Position numbers and translations under genes: made by a program. DNA of 64,000 bases from DASXHZ01 sp036488085 (GTDB taxonomy: Bacteria > Acidobacteriota > Thermoanaerobaculia > Gp7-AA8): positions 1 through 64,000 of the forward strand of contig DASXHZ010000046.1 of NCBI GenBank assembly GCA_036488085.1. Direction: 5' to 3'. Positions 44,668 through 52,896 of the stretch are shown in pieces. The notes beneath the pieces are model-generated. The model had not been told where the DNA came from. It did not search any database and was given only the letters and a program-made list of their open reading frames with translations. The stretch's first letter is position 1, and every line of letters starts with the position of its first letter.

Positions 44668-46107
44668 ATGAAGTTCTTGCTTCGCGCGAGCGCGATGGCT
44701 GCGCTCTTCTTAGCCGCTTGCTCTTCGACCAACAACGCCCCACCCCCCATGGCGCCGGAGATGGCGCCAGTACGTCAACCGGCCGTTGCACCCATGGCAG
44801 CGCCCATGGCGGCCCCCGTGAACACGACGCTGAGCGTTCCGGTCGAGTACCACAAGCTCGACAACGGGCTGAAGGTCGTCCTCTCGCCCGATCACACCTC
44901 GCCGGTGGTCACGGTCGCCGTGTACTACGGCATCGGCTTCCGCGTGGAGCCGAAGGATCGTACCGGCTTCGCCCACCTCTTCGAGCACCTGATGTTCCAG
45001 GGCTCGCAGAACCTCGGCAAGCTGCAGTTCATCAAGCTGGTCGAGTCGAATGGCGGCATCCTCAACGGCTCGACCCGTTTCGACTTCACAAATTACTTCG
45101 AGATCGTCCCGTCGAACACGCTCCAGACGATGCTGTGGGCCGAGGGCGATCGCATGAAGGGCCTCGCCATCACGGAAGACAACCTCACGAACCAGAAAGG
45201 GGTCGTCAGCAGCGAGGTGCGCGTCAACGTGCTCAATCGCCCGTACGGCGGATTCCCGTGGCTGCAGATGCCGCAGTACGCGAATACGAACTGGTACAAC
45301 GCCCACAACTTCTACGGCGACCTGCACGACATCGACGCGGCGACGCTGCAGGACGCGAGCAACTTCTTCAAGACTTACTACGCCCCGAATAACGCGGCGC
45401 TCGCGATCACCGGCGACTTCGAGCCGGCGCAGGCGATGGCGTGGGTGAATCAGTATTTCGGCGGCATCCCCTCCCAACCGCAGCCACCAAAGGCCGACAT
45501 CACCGAGCCGCGCCAGGAGGTGGAGAAGCGCGCGAGCATCAATGACGACAAGGCCAACCGCCCGGCGCTCGCGATCGGCTATCACGCGCCGCGGCAGGGC
45601 ACGCCGGAGTATTACGCGCTCGGCCTGATCGACATGATCCTCGCCACCGGCAAGGACAGCGCGCTGTACCAGGACCTGGTGCAGAAGCGCGGACTGACCG
45701 GTGACGTCAGCTCGTCGATCAACGCCCTCGGCAATCAGTTCGACATCAACGGCCCGACGCTCTACACGATCTCGCTCTTCCACGACAAAGACAAGTCAGC
45801 CGACGACATCATCAAAGCGATCGACGCCGACGTCGAGCAGCTTCGCTCGCAGCCGGTCGACATGGCGACGCTCGACCGCGCGAAGCTAAAGATGCGCAGC
45901 AATCTCTACGACCAGCTCGAAGGCCTGTACGGGTTCGGCAAGGCCGATCTCCTCGCGTCGTTCGCGCTGTTCTACGACAACCCTGAAAAGATCAACACGA
46001 TCGAGCCGATGTTCTCGAAAGTCACACCGGAGCTCGTGCAGAAGACCGCGCAGGAGTATCTGCGGCCGACGAACCGCACGATCCTCACCGTAATCCCGGG
46101 CAAGTAA
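44668..46107 (+). CDS. M16 zinc peptidase (active subunit, lipoprotein)
   Basis: The ATG at 44668 has TGGAGGAATCG upstream and starts a lipoprotein signal (lipobox LAAC); frames beginning further upstream lie inside the actin gene. A Pro/Ala/Met linker follows. The 479-residue product is a two-domain M16B peptidase. The inverted zinc motif HLFEHLMF is near residue 115 and the downstream Glu lies in LTNQKGVVSSEVR. The C-terminal half (from ~265) has the paired fold with GYHAPRQGTPEYYALGLIDMILATGKDSALYQDLV. It forms an active/inactive pair with the next gene, as bacterial M16B peptidases commonly do. Confidence 0.93.
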   Translation: MKFLLRASAMAALFLAACSSTNNAPPPMAPEMAPVRQPAVAPMAAPMAAPVNTTLSVPVEYHKLDNGLKVVLSPDHTSPVVTVAVYYGIGFRVEPKDRTGFAHLFEHLMFQGSQNLGKLQFIKLVESNGGILNGSTRFDFTNYFEIVPSNTLQTMLWAEGDRMKGLAITEDNLTNQKGVVSSEVRVNVLNRPYGGFPWLQMPQYANTNWYNAHNFYGDLHDIDAATLQDASNFFKTYYAPNNAALAITGDFEPAQAMAWVNQYFGGIPSQPQPPKADITEPRQEVEKRASINDDKANRPALAIGYHAPRQGTPEYYALGLIDMILATGKDSALYQDLVQKRGLTGDVSSSINALGNQFDINGPTLYTISLFHDKDKSADDIIKAIDADVEQLRSQPVDMATLDRAKLKMRSNLYDQLEGLYGFGKADLLASFALFYDNPEKINTIEPMFSKVTPELVQKTAQEYLRPTNRTILTVIPGK

Positions 46108-46120
46108 GGAGACGACGACG

Positions 46121-47569
46121 ATGCGAACGATGACACTCACACTCGCCGCGCTCCTCATCGCGGGCGCCGCACTCGCGCAAGAGCCGCAGACAACGCCGCA
46201 GACTACGACCAGCACAACGAAGACCACGGTCACCACCGTCACGACGACAACGAAAGAGCTTCCGCCTGCGGCAGGTCCGGCGAAGCCGTTCACCTTGCCT
46301 GCGGTCACGAAGTTCGACCTGCCAAACGGACTGCGCGTCCGGCTCGTGCAGTACGGAACGGTCCCGAAGGCGACTGTCCGTCTCGCGATCCAGACCGGCA
46401 ACGCCGACGAGGGGCCGAACGAGACCTGGCTCGCCGATCTGACGGGCGACATGCTGCAGCAGGGAACGGCCACCCGTAGCGCGGAGCAGATCGCCCGCGA
46501 GATGGCGTCGATGGGCGACGACCTGACCGTCAACACGGGCACGAACGACGTCACCCTCGGCGCCGACGTCTTCCGTGAGTCGGCCCCGCATTTCATCAAC
46601 CTCCTCTCCGACGTCGTCGAGCACCCGCTCTTCCCCGCGACGGAGCTGGCGCGCATCAAACAGGACTCGGTCCGCAACCTCGCGATCCGGCGCGCACAGT
46701 CGCAATCACTCGCGGCGGAGAAGTTCTACGGCGCGTTGTTCCCGAATTCGGCGTACGGCCGCTACTTCCCGACGCAGCCGATGCTCGAGGGCTACACGCT
46801 CGATCAAGTGAAGGCGTTCTACGACCGGAACTACGGCGCCGCCCGCGCCCGCATGTATGTCGTCGGCCGCTTCGATCCGGTGGCCGTCGAGAACGCGATC
46901 CGCTCGAACTTCACCTCGTGGCAGCGCGGAAATCCGCCCTCCGTCCCGCAGGTGGCGCCGGTCTCGAAGCACACGGTCTACCTGATCGATCGCCCGGGCG
47001 CCGTGCAGACGACGCTCTACGTCGGCCTCCCCGCGATCGAGGCAACGAATCCCGACTACTCGTCGTACCTCGTGATGGATGCGCTCCTCGGCGGCACGTT
47101 CGGCTCACGCATCACCTCGAACATCCGCGAGCAGAAGGGTTACACGTACTCGCCGACCAGCCAGGTCGGCAACCGCCTCGGCGCCGGCTCCTGGGTCGAG
47201 ATCGCGGACGTGACGACCAAGGACACCGGCGCCTCGATCCACGAGATCCTCGGCGAGATCGACCGCATCCGCAACACGCAGGCAACGCCCGAAGAGCTGC
47301 TCGCCATTCAGCGCAACGAGGCGGGCATCTTCGTGCTCCGCAATTCGGCGCGCAGCGCCATCGCCGGCCAGCTCGCATTCGTCGACCTCCACGGCCTCGG
47401 CGAGGATTACCTGCGCAATTACGTGCAGCGCATCTACGGCGTCACGCCCGCCGACGTGCAGCGCGCGGCGCAGCAGTTCATCGACCCGTCCAAGATCACG
47501 ATCGTCGCCGTAGGCGATAAGAAGGTGATCCTCGACCAGCTCAAGACGTACGGCGACGTCATCGAATGA
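46121..47569 (+). CDS. M16 peptidase-family protein, non-catalytic partner
   Basis: The 482-residue secreted protein (signal peptide TLAALLIAGAALAQ, then a Thr-rich linker) has the M16 fold: KFDLPNGLRVRLVQYGTVPKATVRLAIQTGNADEG, FYDRNYGAARARMYVVGRFD, and IVAVGDKKVILDQL. Where the zinc motif HxxEH should be, it reads TWLADLTGDMLQQGT, so both zinc His residues and the catalytic Glu are missing. A conserved C-terminal RxxY-like region (SRITSNIREQKGYTYSP) is kept for substrate binding. It is the inactive partner subunit of the preceding gene, with a 13-bp gap. Confidence 0.92.
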   Translation: MRTMTLTLAALLIAGAALAQEPQTTPQTTTSTTKTTVTTVTTTTKELPPAAGPAKPFTLPAVTKFDLPNGLRVRLVQYGTVPKATVRLAIQTGNADEGPNETWLADLTGDMLQQGTATRSAEQIAREMASMGDDLTVNTGTNDVTLGADVFRESAPHFINLLSDVVEHPLFPATELARIKQDSVRNLAIRRAQSQSLAAEKFYGALFPNSAYGRYFPTQPMLEGYTLDQVKAFYDRNYGAARARMYVVGRFDPVAVENAIRSNFTSWQRGNPPSVPQVAPVSKHTVYLIDRPGAVQTTLYVGLPAIEATNPDYSSYLVMDALLGGTFGSRITSNIREQKGYTYSPTSQVGNRLGAGSWVEIADVTTKDTGASIHEILGEIDRIRNTQATPEELLAIQRNEAGIFVLRNSARSAIAGQLAFVDLHGLGEDYLRNYVQRIYGVTPADVQRAAQQFIDPSKITIVAVGDKKVILDQLKTYGDVIE

Positions 47570-49084
47570 TCAGACGAATGTATCCGCAATGAAGCTGCGA
47601 ACGGGGTCCTGCGCAAAGAAGTTCGTGTGCAGGACCTCGGATTGCGGCACCATCAGCGATCCGAACGCTTTCTCCTGATCGGCGATGACGTTCGGATCGA
47701 ACGTCGCGGCGCCGGCGAATGGCACGACCAGGTCGTTCGCCGTCCCGAAGATCGTATCGATGTTCAAATTGGCGATCGCTCCGAGGATGCTGCCTTTCGG
47801 ATCGAAGTTTGCGTGCGCAACGGCGAGCCTCCCCTTCAGCGACATGCGAGGTGCTCCGTTCAGCGCATTGACGAACTCGTTGGACGCGTCGCTGCTGAGT
47901 GCCTCGACCGACGGGAGGGTGGTGACTCCGTGCGCGAGCACACGGAGGACGCCAACGATCACTTTCAGTGCGATGCCCGGCAGTATCGAGCCGATCGCCG
48001 AGTAGACATTCAGCAGCGTGTTGAGATGGGTGAAGCTGGCGAGTTGTGATCCCTGATTCGCGCCCGCAACGAACATCGCCGATCCCACGGACCGATCGAG
48101 GAAACGGGTGCTGCTCTTCGTAATGAGGCTTGGGTGCTCGAGCGCCGCACGCATGACGAGCGCGCCGCGGCTGTGGCAGATGAAGTCGACGTTCATCGCG
48201 GGCGCCATCTTCGTCAACATCTCGTCCGCGTTCTCGAGAGGTGTTTTGGAGACCGTGAAGTGATCCCACCCGATGATTCTGTCGGCATATGTTTGCCGCA
48301 ATTTCGCAAGGGCCGGCGTGTTCAGGAGATCGCTGAACGCGCCGCCGATGGAACTGAAGATGCCGTGCGTGAGAAACAGGACGCGCTTCCCATCTTTCGC
48401 CATGTCGGCGATCTGCTGATCCGTCAGGAGGGGAAACTGGCCCGCATCGTCAAAGAGCTTGAATCCTTCGCGCTTCTCCTTTGCCTCGACTTTTTCGGCG
48501 AGGAACTGGACGATCCAGCGAATCGGTGCATCGAGGAGATCGCGGATGATCGGCACGTGCACGATACGGCTGACGATGCTGCCGACCGAAAACGACAACG
48601 CTTTGGTGTTCTGTGCCGGTGCGATCGGGTGCAGGACTGACGCGGGAACGACGAAGCGAAGCGGCTGCTGCGGAACCGCATCCGCGGTCAGCGCGCGCAG
48701 CCCGACATGCCTCGGAACGACGCGGGGCGCATTCACGGGAAAGAACCACTGCACGACGTTGCCATGTTGAACCATCAGCAAAGCCGTGTGATCTGGTTTC
48801 GGATGCACGGCGATTTCGACGTGCGGTTCGGCGATACCCGATCGCGCCAGGATCATCTTCGGCGCCGCTGCTTGTGCCTCGAATGTTACCGGGAGCGCCT
48901 CGGCATCTGCCATGTCGAGATCGTTGGCTGCAATCGCTTCTGACCATCGATCCGCGGGTCCAGGCGCCATGGCTGACAGCGCAGCGTTGGCTTCCGCCTT
49001 CGCGACGGGTTGGCGTACATCCAGGCCCGGTGCGTCGATGCTGATCTTCGTTCCACTCGGGAGAGTGATCTCTTGTTGCGCCAT
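47570..49084 (-). CDS. Alpha/beta hydrolase of lipase/esterase type
   Basis: The 504-residue product has no signal peptide. Its first ~200 residues are not recognisable (LPSGTKISIDAPGLD and an amphipathic membrane-seeking stretch, SIVSRIVHVPIIRDLLDAPIRWIVQFLAEK). The hydrolase domain starts near 235 with VLFLTHGIFSSIGGAF (oxyanion region). The nucleophile is in DFICHSRGALVMRAAL, the acid probably in FGTANDLVVPFAG, and the His in SEVLHTNFF. This makes a complete serine-hydrolase triad. Substrate unknown. The start is supported by GAGGACGTC before the ATG. It is convergent with the M16 pair and divergent from the haem-binding gene. Confidence 0.75.
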   Translation of the reverse strand: MAQQEITLPSGTKISIDAPGLDVRQPVAKAEANAALSAMAPGPADRWSEAIAANDLDMADAEALPVTFEAQAAAPKMILARSGIAEPHVEIAVHPKPDHTALLMVQHGNVVQWFFPVNAPRVVPRHVGLRALTADAVPQQPLRFVVPASVLHPIAPAQNTKALSFSVGSIVSRIVHVPIIRDLLDAPIRWIVQFLAEKVEAKEKREGFKLFDDAGQFPLLTDQQIADMAKDGKRVLFLTHGIFSSIGGAFSDLLNTPALAKLRQTYADRIIGWDHFTVSKTPLENADEMLTKMAPAMNVDFICHSRGALVMRAALEHPSLITKSSTRFLDRSVGSAMFVAGANQGSQLASFTHLNTLLNVYSAIGSILPGIALKVIVGVLRVLAHGVTTLPSVEALSSDASNEFVNALNGAPRMSLKGRLAVAHANFDPKGSILGAIANLNIDTIFGTANDLVVPFAGAATFDPNVIADQEKAFGSLMVPQSEVLHTNFFAQDPVRSFIADTFV

Positions 49085-49168
49085 GACGTCCTCCGTGTAT
49101 AAGAGTGACGCATTCCCCGATTCCCCTACCCGATCAAGGCACGCAATGCGCTAGGCTTCAGCTCGTCT

Positions 49169-49633
49169 ATGAAGAAGTGGCTGAAGCTCGCGCTGATCGT
49201 CATCGTCGTCTTTCTCGTCGTCGCACAGTTCTTCCGGCCGTCGTTCGTCAATCCGCCGATCGATCCCACGAAGACCCTCGTCGCGACGGCGCCGGTGCCC
49301 GCGAACGTGGAGAGCATCTTCGAGCGCTCCTGTTACGACTGCCACTCGAACAAGACCGTCTACCCCTGGTACAGCAAAGTCGCCCCCGTCTCCTGGCTGC
49401 TCGCCCGCGACATCAACGGCGGGCGTCACCAAGTCAACTTCTCCGAATGGGCCACCTATTCGCAGACGAAGAAGCTCCGCAAGCTCAAAGCGATCTGCGA
49501 TGAAGTGAAGCAAGGCGACATGCCCCTCTGGTTCTACCTCCCCCTCCACCCCAAAGCCAAACTCGCCCCCGCCGACGTGGGCACCCTCTGCACCTGGGCA
49601 TCAAACGAAGCCATGCGCGAGGGAGGCAAGTAG
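49169..49633 (+). CDS. Haem-binding domain protein
   Basis: The 154-residue product has an N-terminal membrane anchor (WLKLALIVIVVFLVVAQFF). The haem-binding domain then covers residues ~35-150. It holds a single CYDCH haem motif followed by SNKTVYPWYSKVAPVSWLLARDINGGR, NFSEW and QGDMPLWFYLPLHPKAKL, which match the Haem_bd (PF14376) family. It is a periplasm-facing cytochrome-like protein; the electron partner is unknown. The ATG has no good ribosome site. Confidence 0.88.
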   Translation: MKKWLKLALIVIVVFLVVAQFFRPSFVNPPIDPTKTLVATAPVPANVESIFERSCYDCHSNKTVYPWYSKVAPVSWLLARDINGGRHQVNFSEWATYSQTKKLRKLKAICDEVKQGDMPLWFYLPLHPKAKLAPADVGTLCTWASNEAMREGGK

Positions 49634-49635
49634 CT

Positions 49636-49790
49636 TTTCGCGAGACGCACGCCCCTCACCCGGCCCCTCGCTTCGCTCGGGGCCACCCTCTCCCGGAGGG
49701 ACAGGGAGTAGGGTGTGCGTTGCGTCCCTCTCCCTCCGGGAGAGGGTGGCGCGAAGCGCCGGGTGAGGGGCTAAGCGCGGCCGAAGCGCG
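49636..49790. repeat. Dispersed intergenic repeat, copy C (palindromic)
   Basis: The block begins gagacgcacgcccctcacccgg and ends cgggtgaggggc, so its ends are inverted. Two internal palindromes are built on ctctcccggaggga and ctccctccgggagagg. Related copies occur at 26715 and 27478. Confidence 0.75.
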
Positions 49791-50053
49791 TTAGCTCTCC
49801 ACCAACGTCCGCAACTGCCGCGAGGCGACGGTGAGCATGGCGGTCGCTGAGCATTTGATCGATGCGGTCGACGACGCGGTTGCGTTGGGAGAGCCAGGCG
49901 TCGGCGGCGCCGCCGCCTGTTTCTGCCAGGGCGTGTGGGCGGTTAGTGAAGCGCCGGCGGCGCGGAGGCGAGCGAGGCCGAAGTAGACCTTTGCCGTCTC
50001 GTCGACCGGGCGACGCTGCGCGAGATGCGAACGATGTCGAGCGCGGCGCTCAT
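49791..50053 (-). pseudogene. Decayed copy of the 3' end of the NAD-GDH gene
   Basis: On the minus strand this segment reproduces the last ~400 bp of the GDH gene at 52897-53290, with internal deletions and substitutions. The stop region and final codons (ending AMLTVASRQLRTLVES, identical in both) are intact. About 27 bp after them is deleted (a block around gctagatccacggc), and a second, larger internal stretch is missing, so the frame is broken. Matching also covers ggaggcgagcgaggccgaagtagacct and cgatgtcgagcgcggcgctcat, where it stops. The copy is non-functional. Confidence 0.8.
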
Positions 50054-50060
50054 CACAGAC

Positions 50061-50945
50061 TCACGCATGGCTTCGCAGCGCCACCATTGCCACTACCGCG
50101 ATCAACGCGGCGAGGAGCAGCAGCATCTTGCCGGACAGCGCGGGAATATCGGCGCCGGGAGGGATCGCGCCCGCCCCGCATGGGGCGATGATGTTGGTGT
50201 CCAGTGTTACGGCTCCATTGCGGGCCAGGAGCCTGCCGGAAATGTTCGCACCGGTCGTCATCGTGATGCTGGTGAGCGCGAGGATGTTCCCGGAAAACGC
50301 GGTTGTCGTCCCGAAAGTGGCCGAGCTTCCCACTTGCCAGAACACGTTGCACGTCGAGCCGCCATTGATGACGAGAACGCGCGACGCGCTTGCGGTGGTA
50401 AGCGTGCTCCCGATCTTGAAAAGGAATACGGCGTTCGGATTGCCTTGGGCGTCAAGGGTGAGCGTGCCGGTGAGTTGAGCGGAAGAGGCGAAGCAGTACA
50501 CGCCGGCGTTGAGCGTCAAGCCACCGGGATCGACGCCGGTGAGAGTGGTGGTGCATGGCGTGCTGGCTACGGCGTTGTATGCAGTGGTGAGGTCGTTCTG
50601 CGCCTGAATGGCTGTTGCATCATTCAAATGGAGCGGCGGTGCTGTCGTGGTGCCGGGAGGAAAGCCGGTCACCGAGCTGCCGGGACTGACGCCAACCGCG
50701 CCGCTGACCGTCGTCGCACCGGTGTTCGTCACCGCCGACCCGCCCAGCACCCCGAATGCCACCGCCGTCCCGAGGGAAGGCTGCGCCGCGGCAGGAATGG
50801 CCGATAGAAGGAGCAGCAGCCCAACGGCAGACACTGCTGCGAAGACGGACCTGCTGGACAAATCGCCCCTCGCTTCACGCGCACCAGTGGGTTCTGCAGT
50901 GCCGGCATAAACACCGATCTCGTCAAAAGAACACCTGTTTCGCAT
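50061..50945 (-). CDS. Ice-binding-domain (DUF3494) protein with a sorting-type C-terminal tail
   Basis: The ATG at 50945 follows AAGGAGAGCTC. The 294-residue product has an extended N-region and a signal peptide (VFAAVSAVGLLLLLSAIPAAAQ). The DUF3494/IBP-1 beta-helix then covers residues ~55-245: FGVLGGSAVTNTGATTVSGAVGVSPGSSVTGFPPG, the paired TLDAQGNPNAVFLFKIGSTLTT, CNVFWQVGSSATFGTTTAFSGNILALTSITM and NISGRLLARNGAVTLDTN. The C-terminus IPALSGKMLLLLAALIAVVAMVALRSHA has the short PxLS motif, helix and basic end of IPTL-CTERM-type tails. DUF3494 proteins bind ice or act as adhesins; which applies here is not shown. Confidence 0.85.
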   Translation of the reverse strand: MRNRCSFDEIGVYAGTAEPTGAREARGDLSSRSVFAAVSAVGLLLLLSAIPAAAQPSLGTAVAFGVLGGSAVTNTGATTVSGAVGVSPGSSVTGFPPGTTTAPPLHLNDATAIQAQNDLTTAYNAVASTPCTTTLTGVDPGGLTLNAGVYCFASSAQLTGTLTLDAQGNPNAVFLFKIGSTLTTASASRVLVINGGSTCNVFWQVGSSATFGTTTAFSGNILALTSITMTTGANISGRLLARNGAVTLDTNIIAPCGAGAIPPGADIPALSGKMLLLLAALIAVVAMVALRSHA

Positions 50946-51292
50946 GAGCTCTCCTTCCGAAGGGCACGAAGGGTCGGGGACTGATGAGCGGACTGATGAG
51001 CGGCTTCAGCGGCCGGCCCGCGGACATGGACCGGAGAATCGGTTGAGGTAAGGAGAGAGCCGCCCGCAGATTCAGGCGTGCTGTGAGTAGGTAGAATAAC
51101 TGAGCCTTGCTTAAAAGGCAAGAAAAACCAATTCATGCCCGTATTGGTAACGTCGTGGACCGCGAACCGCTGACGGCAGACGGACCCGGAGCAACAGCCC
51201 GACACCAGCAGAAGTCATCCCTTTCAGCGGGAGCGGAGGTCCGAATCTGCGCGAGGGCGGCATTTCCTTTTTGGCCACACGTTTAATAAACA
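50946..51292. other. Intergenic region with no identifiable gene
   Basis: The stretch holds the ribosome site of the ice-binding gene at its left end and the XRE gene's promoter region at its right end. It contains GC-rich sequence with no supported coding start. I see no RNA gene or known repeat in it. Confidence 0.5.
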
Positions 51293-51307
51293 TTGCCAAA
51301 TTGGCAA
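51293..51307. promoter_or_regulatory. Palindromic operator upstream of the XRE regulator
   Basis: TTGCCAA-A-TTGGCAA is a perfect 7+1+7 inverted repeat 13 bp before the GTG start of the helix-turn-helix gene. Its size and position fit autoregulation by that protein. Confidence 0.5.
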
Positions 51308-51320
51308 GCCACGGTGTAGA

Positions 51321-51725
51321 GTGCAACTCGTGTACGGACGAATCCTCAGGCAGCTGCGGGAAGCGACTGGACGAAGCCAGGCGGAAGTCGCACGAACCGT
51401 GGGAATCTCCCCGGCACAACTGGCCAGGCTCGAATCGAACCAGCGCGGCCTCTATCTCGAGGATTTCGTCAAGATTGCCGGCACCCTCGGCGAGAAACCC
51501 GGCAATCTTCTGCCGAACGACATCGGCGCCATCGCGCACCTCAAGCCGCTCATCGACCGCCTGGCGAGCATCGAGCCCGAGCTCCTGCCCCGCGTGGCCT
51601 CGATCATCAACGGTATCGTCCTGTTGATGGAACAAGTCAGCGCGGCCGGCCGCACCGGAAAGAGCACCGCCGCAAAGTCGCCATCCACGAAACGCCAGCC
51701 GGCGAAGCGAAAAGGCCGGCTGTAA
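51321..51725 (+). CDS. XRE-family helix-turn-helix regulator
   Basis: The 134-residue product has a helix-turn-helix at residues ~5-60: LRQLREATGRSQAEVARTVGISPAQLARLESNQRGLYLEDFVKIAGTLG. This is followed by a helical region (LKPLIDRLASIEPELLPRVASIINGIVLLMEQV) that may dimerise, and a basic Lys/Arg tail (KSPSTKRQPAKRKGRL). The start is a GTG. A perfect palindrome lies directly upstream. It is probably a repressor of its own gene; other targets are unknown. Confidence 0.85.
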   Translation: MQLVYGRILRQLREATGRSQAEVARTVGISPAQLARLESNQRGLYLEDFVKIAGTLGEKPGNLLPNDIGAIAHLKPLIDRLASIEPELLPRVASIINGIVLLMEQVSAAGRTGKSTAAKSPSTKRQPAKRKGRL

Positions 51726-51892
51726 TCCTCGAACGACAACACACGAAGAACGACAAGAGCGGCCATCCCGGCGCAGCTCGGTCCGAGACCGTCCCGATCG
51801 CCGCCAACGCGATCCAGTCCGGTGATCAGCGAAGTTCCGCTGTGGGGTCACCGGAGTCTCGAGCCACCGACAGCACTTGAAGGACCCTTAAA

Positions 51893-52270
51893 ATGAAAAA
51901 GAAGACTCTCCTCGCGATTTCCATAGCCGCACTCGCCGTCACCGGCTGCACGTCCGCAATGGATACGGCCCTGCCTGCCGGCAGGATGAGCGACGCTGGA
52001 ATCATTCGGCCGTGTCATCGCGATCATCGCGACGCGCAAGCGTGCGGCAACGCCATCTTCAACAAGACCGTGATCGATGCGATCCACACGGGGCAGACGC
52101 TGACCGACGTGCGCGCCATCATGCGCCACGATTCCGAGCGCCGCACCGTCGACGGCACGACTGAATCGTGGGGCTACATCACCAACTACGACGACAAGGT
52201 AATGACCTGGATCGTCTTCACGGATCGTCAAGTGAGCTCGATCGAACAGCGGCCGTGGGTGCGCGACTAA
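51893..52270 (+). CDS. Small SmpA/OmlA-like lipoprotein
   Basis: The 125-residue product has a lipoprotein signal (MKKKTLLAISIAALAVTGC). The region DAIHTGQTLTDVRAIMRHDSERRTVDGTTESWGYITNYDDKVMTWIVFTDRQVSSIE has the shape of the BamE/SmpA/OmlA fold: a short helix with a G-x-T/S-xx-V/I pattern, then beta strands ending in a hydrophobic IVFTDR stretch. An unusual His/Asp/Arg cluster (CHRDHRDAQACG) precedes it and could bind metal. The match to SmpA is by eye. An ACCCTTAAA stretch precedes the ATG. Confidence 0.65.
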   Translation: MKKKTLLAISIAALAVTGCTSAMDTALPAGRMSDAGIIRPCHRDHRDAQACGNAIFNKTVIDAIHTGQTLTDVRAIMRHDSERRTVDGTTESWGYITNYDDKVMTWIVFTDRQVSSIEQRPWVRD

Positions 52271-52386
52271 CACGCCATCGCGCTCGTCTCTCCTCACTGT
52301 GAGTACAACGAGATCCGCGCCTGACGGGCCCGGGTTTCAACAGGTTCGCTGCAGCTCGGTGCGGCACCATCAGAAAGAAGGATTCC

Positions 52387-52653
52387 ATGGGGCTTCTCTG
52401 GTTCGTAATCATCGGTGCAGTCGCCGGATGGCTGGCTGGCCAGTTCATGAAAGGCAGCGGCTTCGGTCTCCTCGGTGACATCGTCGTCGGCGTGATCGGC
52501 GCTTTCCTCGGCGGCTACGTCTTCCGCGCCCTCGGCCTGCATCTCGGCGGCGGACTCGTCGGAAGCCTGATCGTCGCTTTCGTTGGGGCTGTGATTCTTC
52601 TCTTCGTAGTCCGACTCTTCACGGGCCGGAGGTCGGGGCGGAGGTGGTCTTGA
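52387..52653 (+). CDS. GlsB/YeaQ/YmgE-family membrane protein
   Basis: The 88-residue product has three predicted helices with the family's glycine pattern: LLWFVIIGAVAGWLAGQFMKG, LLGDIVVGVIGAFLGGYVF and GSLIVAFVGAVILLFVVRLF. It is a small inner-membrane protein associated with envelope or acid stress in other bacteria. GAAGGATTCC lies before the ATG. It overlaps the start of the next small membrane gene. Confidence 0.9.
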   Translation: MGLLWFVIIGAVAGWLAGQFMKGSGFGLLGDIVVGVIGAFLGGYVFRALGLHLGGGLVGSLIVAFVGAVILLFVVRLFTGRRSGRRWS

Positions 52654-52868
52654 GCGGGGTCAAACTCGTCGCGCTCATCCTGATCGTCGCCGGTGTGGCC
52701 GGGCTGGCGATGGGAAGCCTCTCGTACACGAAGACGACGCACGCGGCGAAAGTCGGGCCGTTCAATTTCGCGGTCGACGAGAAGAAGACGGTCAGGATCC
52801 CGCTCTGGGCGGGGATTGCCGCGATCCTGGCCGGTGCAGCGATGCTGGCCTTGCCTGCCCGCAAATGA
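52650..52868 (+). CDS. Small two-helix membrane protein
   Basis: I start at the TTG at 52650, which overlaps the upstream stop (TTGA) and has GGAGG six bases before it; a GTG at 52644 is the alternative. The ~72-residue product has two helices (LVALILIVAGVAGLAMGSL and IPLWAGIAAILAGAAMLAL) separated by a short polar segment (TKTTHAAKVGPFNFAVDEKKTVR). Proteins of this shape are common beside YeaQ-like genes. Function unknown. Confidence 0.7.
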   Translation: MSGVKLVALILIVAGVAGLAMGSLSYTKTTHAAKVGPFNFAVDEKKTVRIPLWAGIAAILAGAAMLALPARK

Positions 52869-52896
52869 CGGCGATCTACCTCCCCTTTGATTCGCG

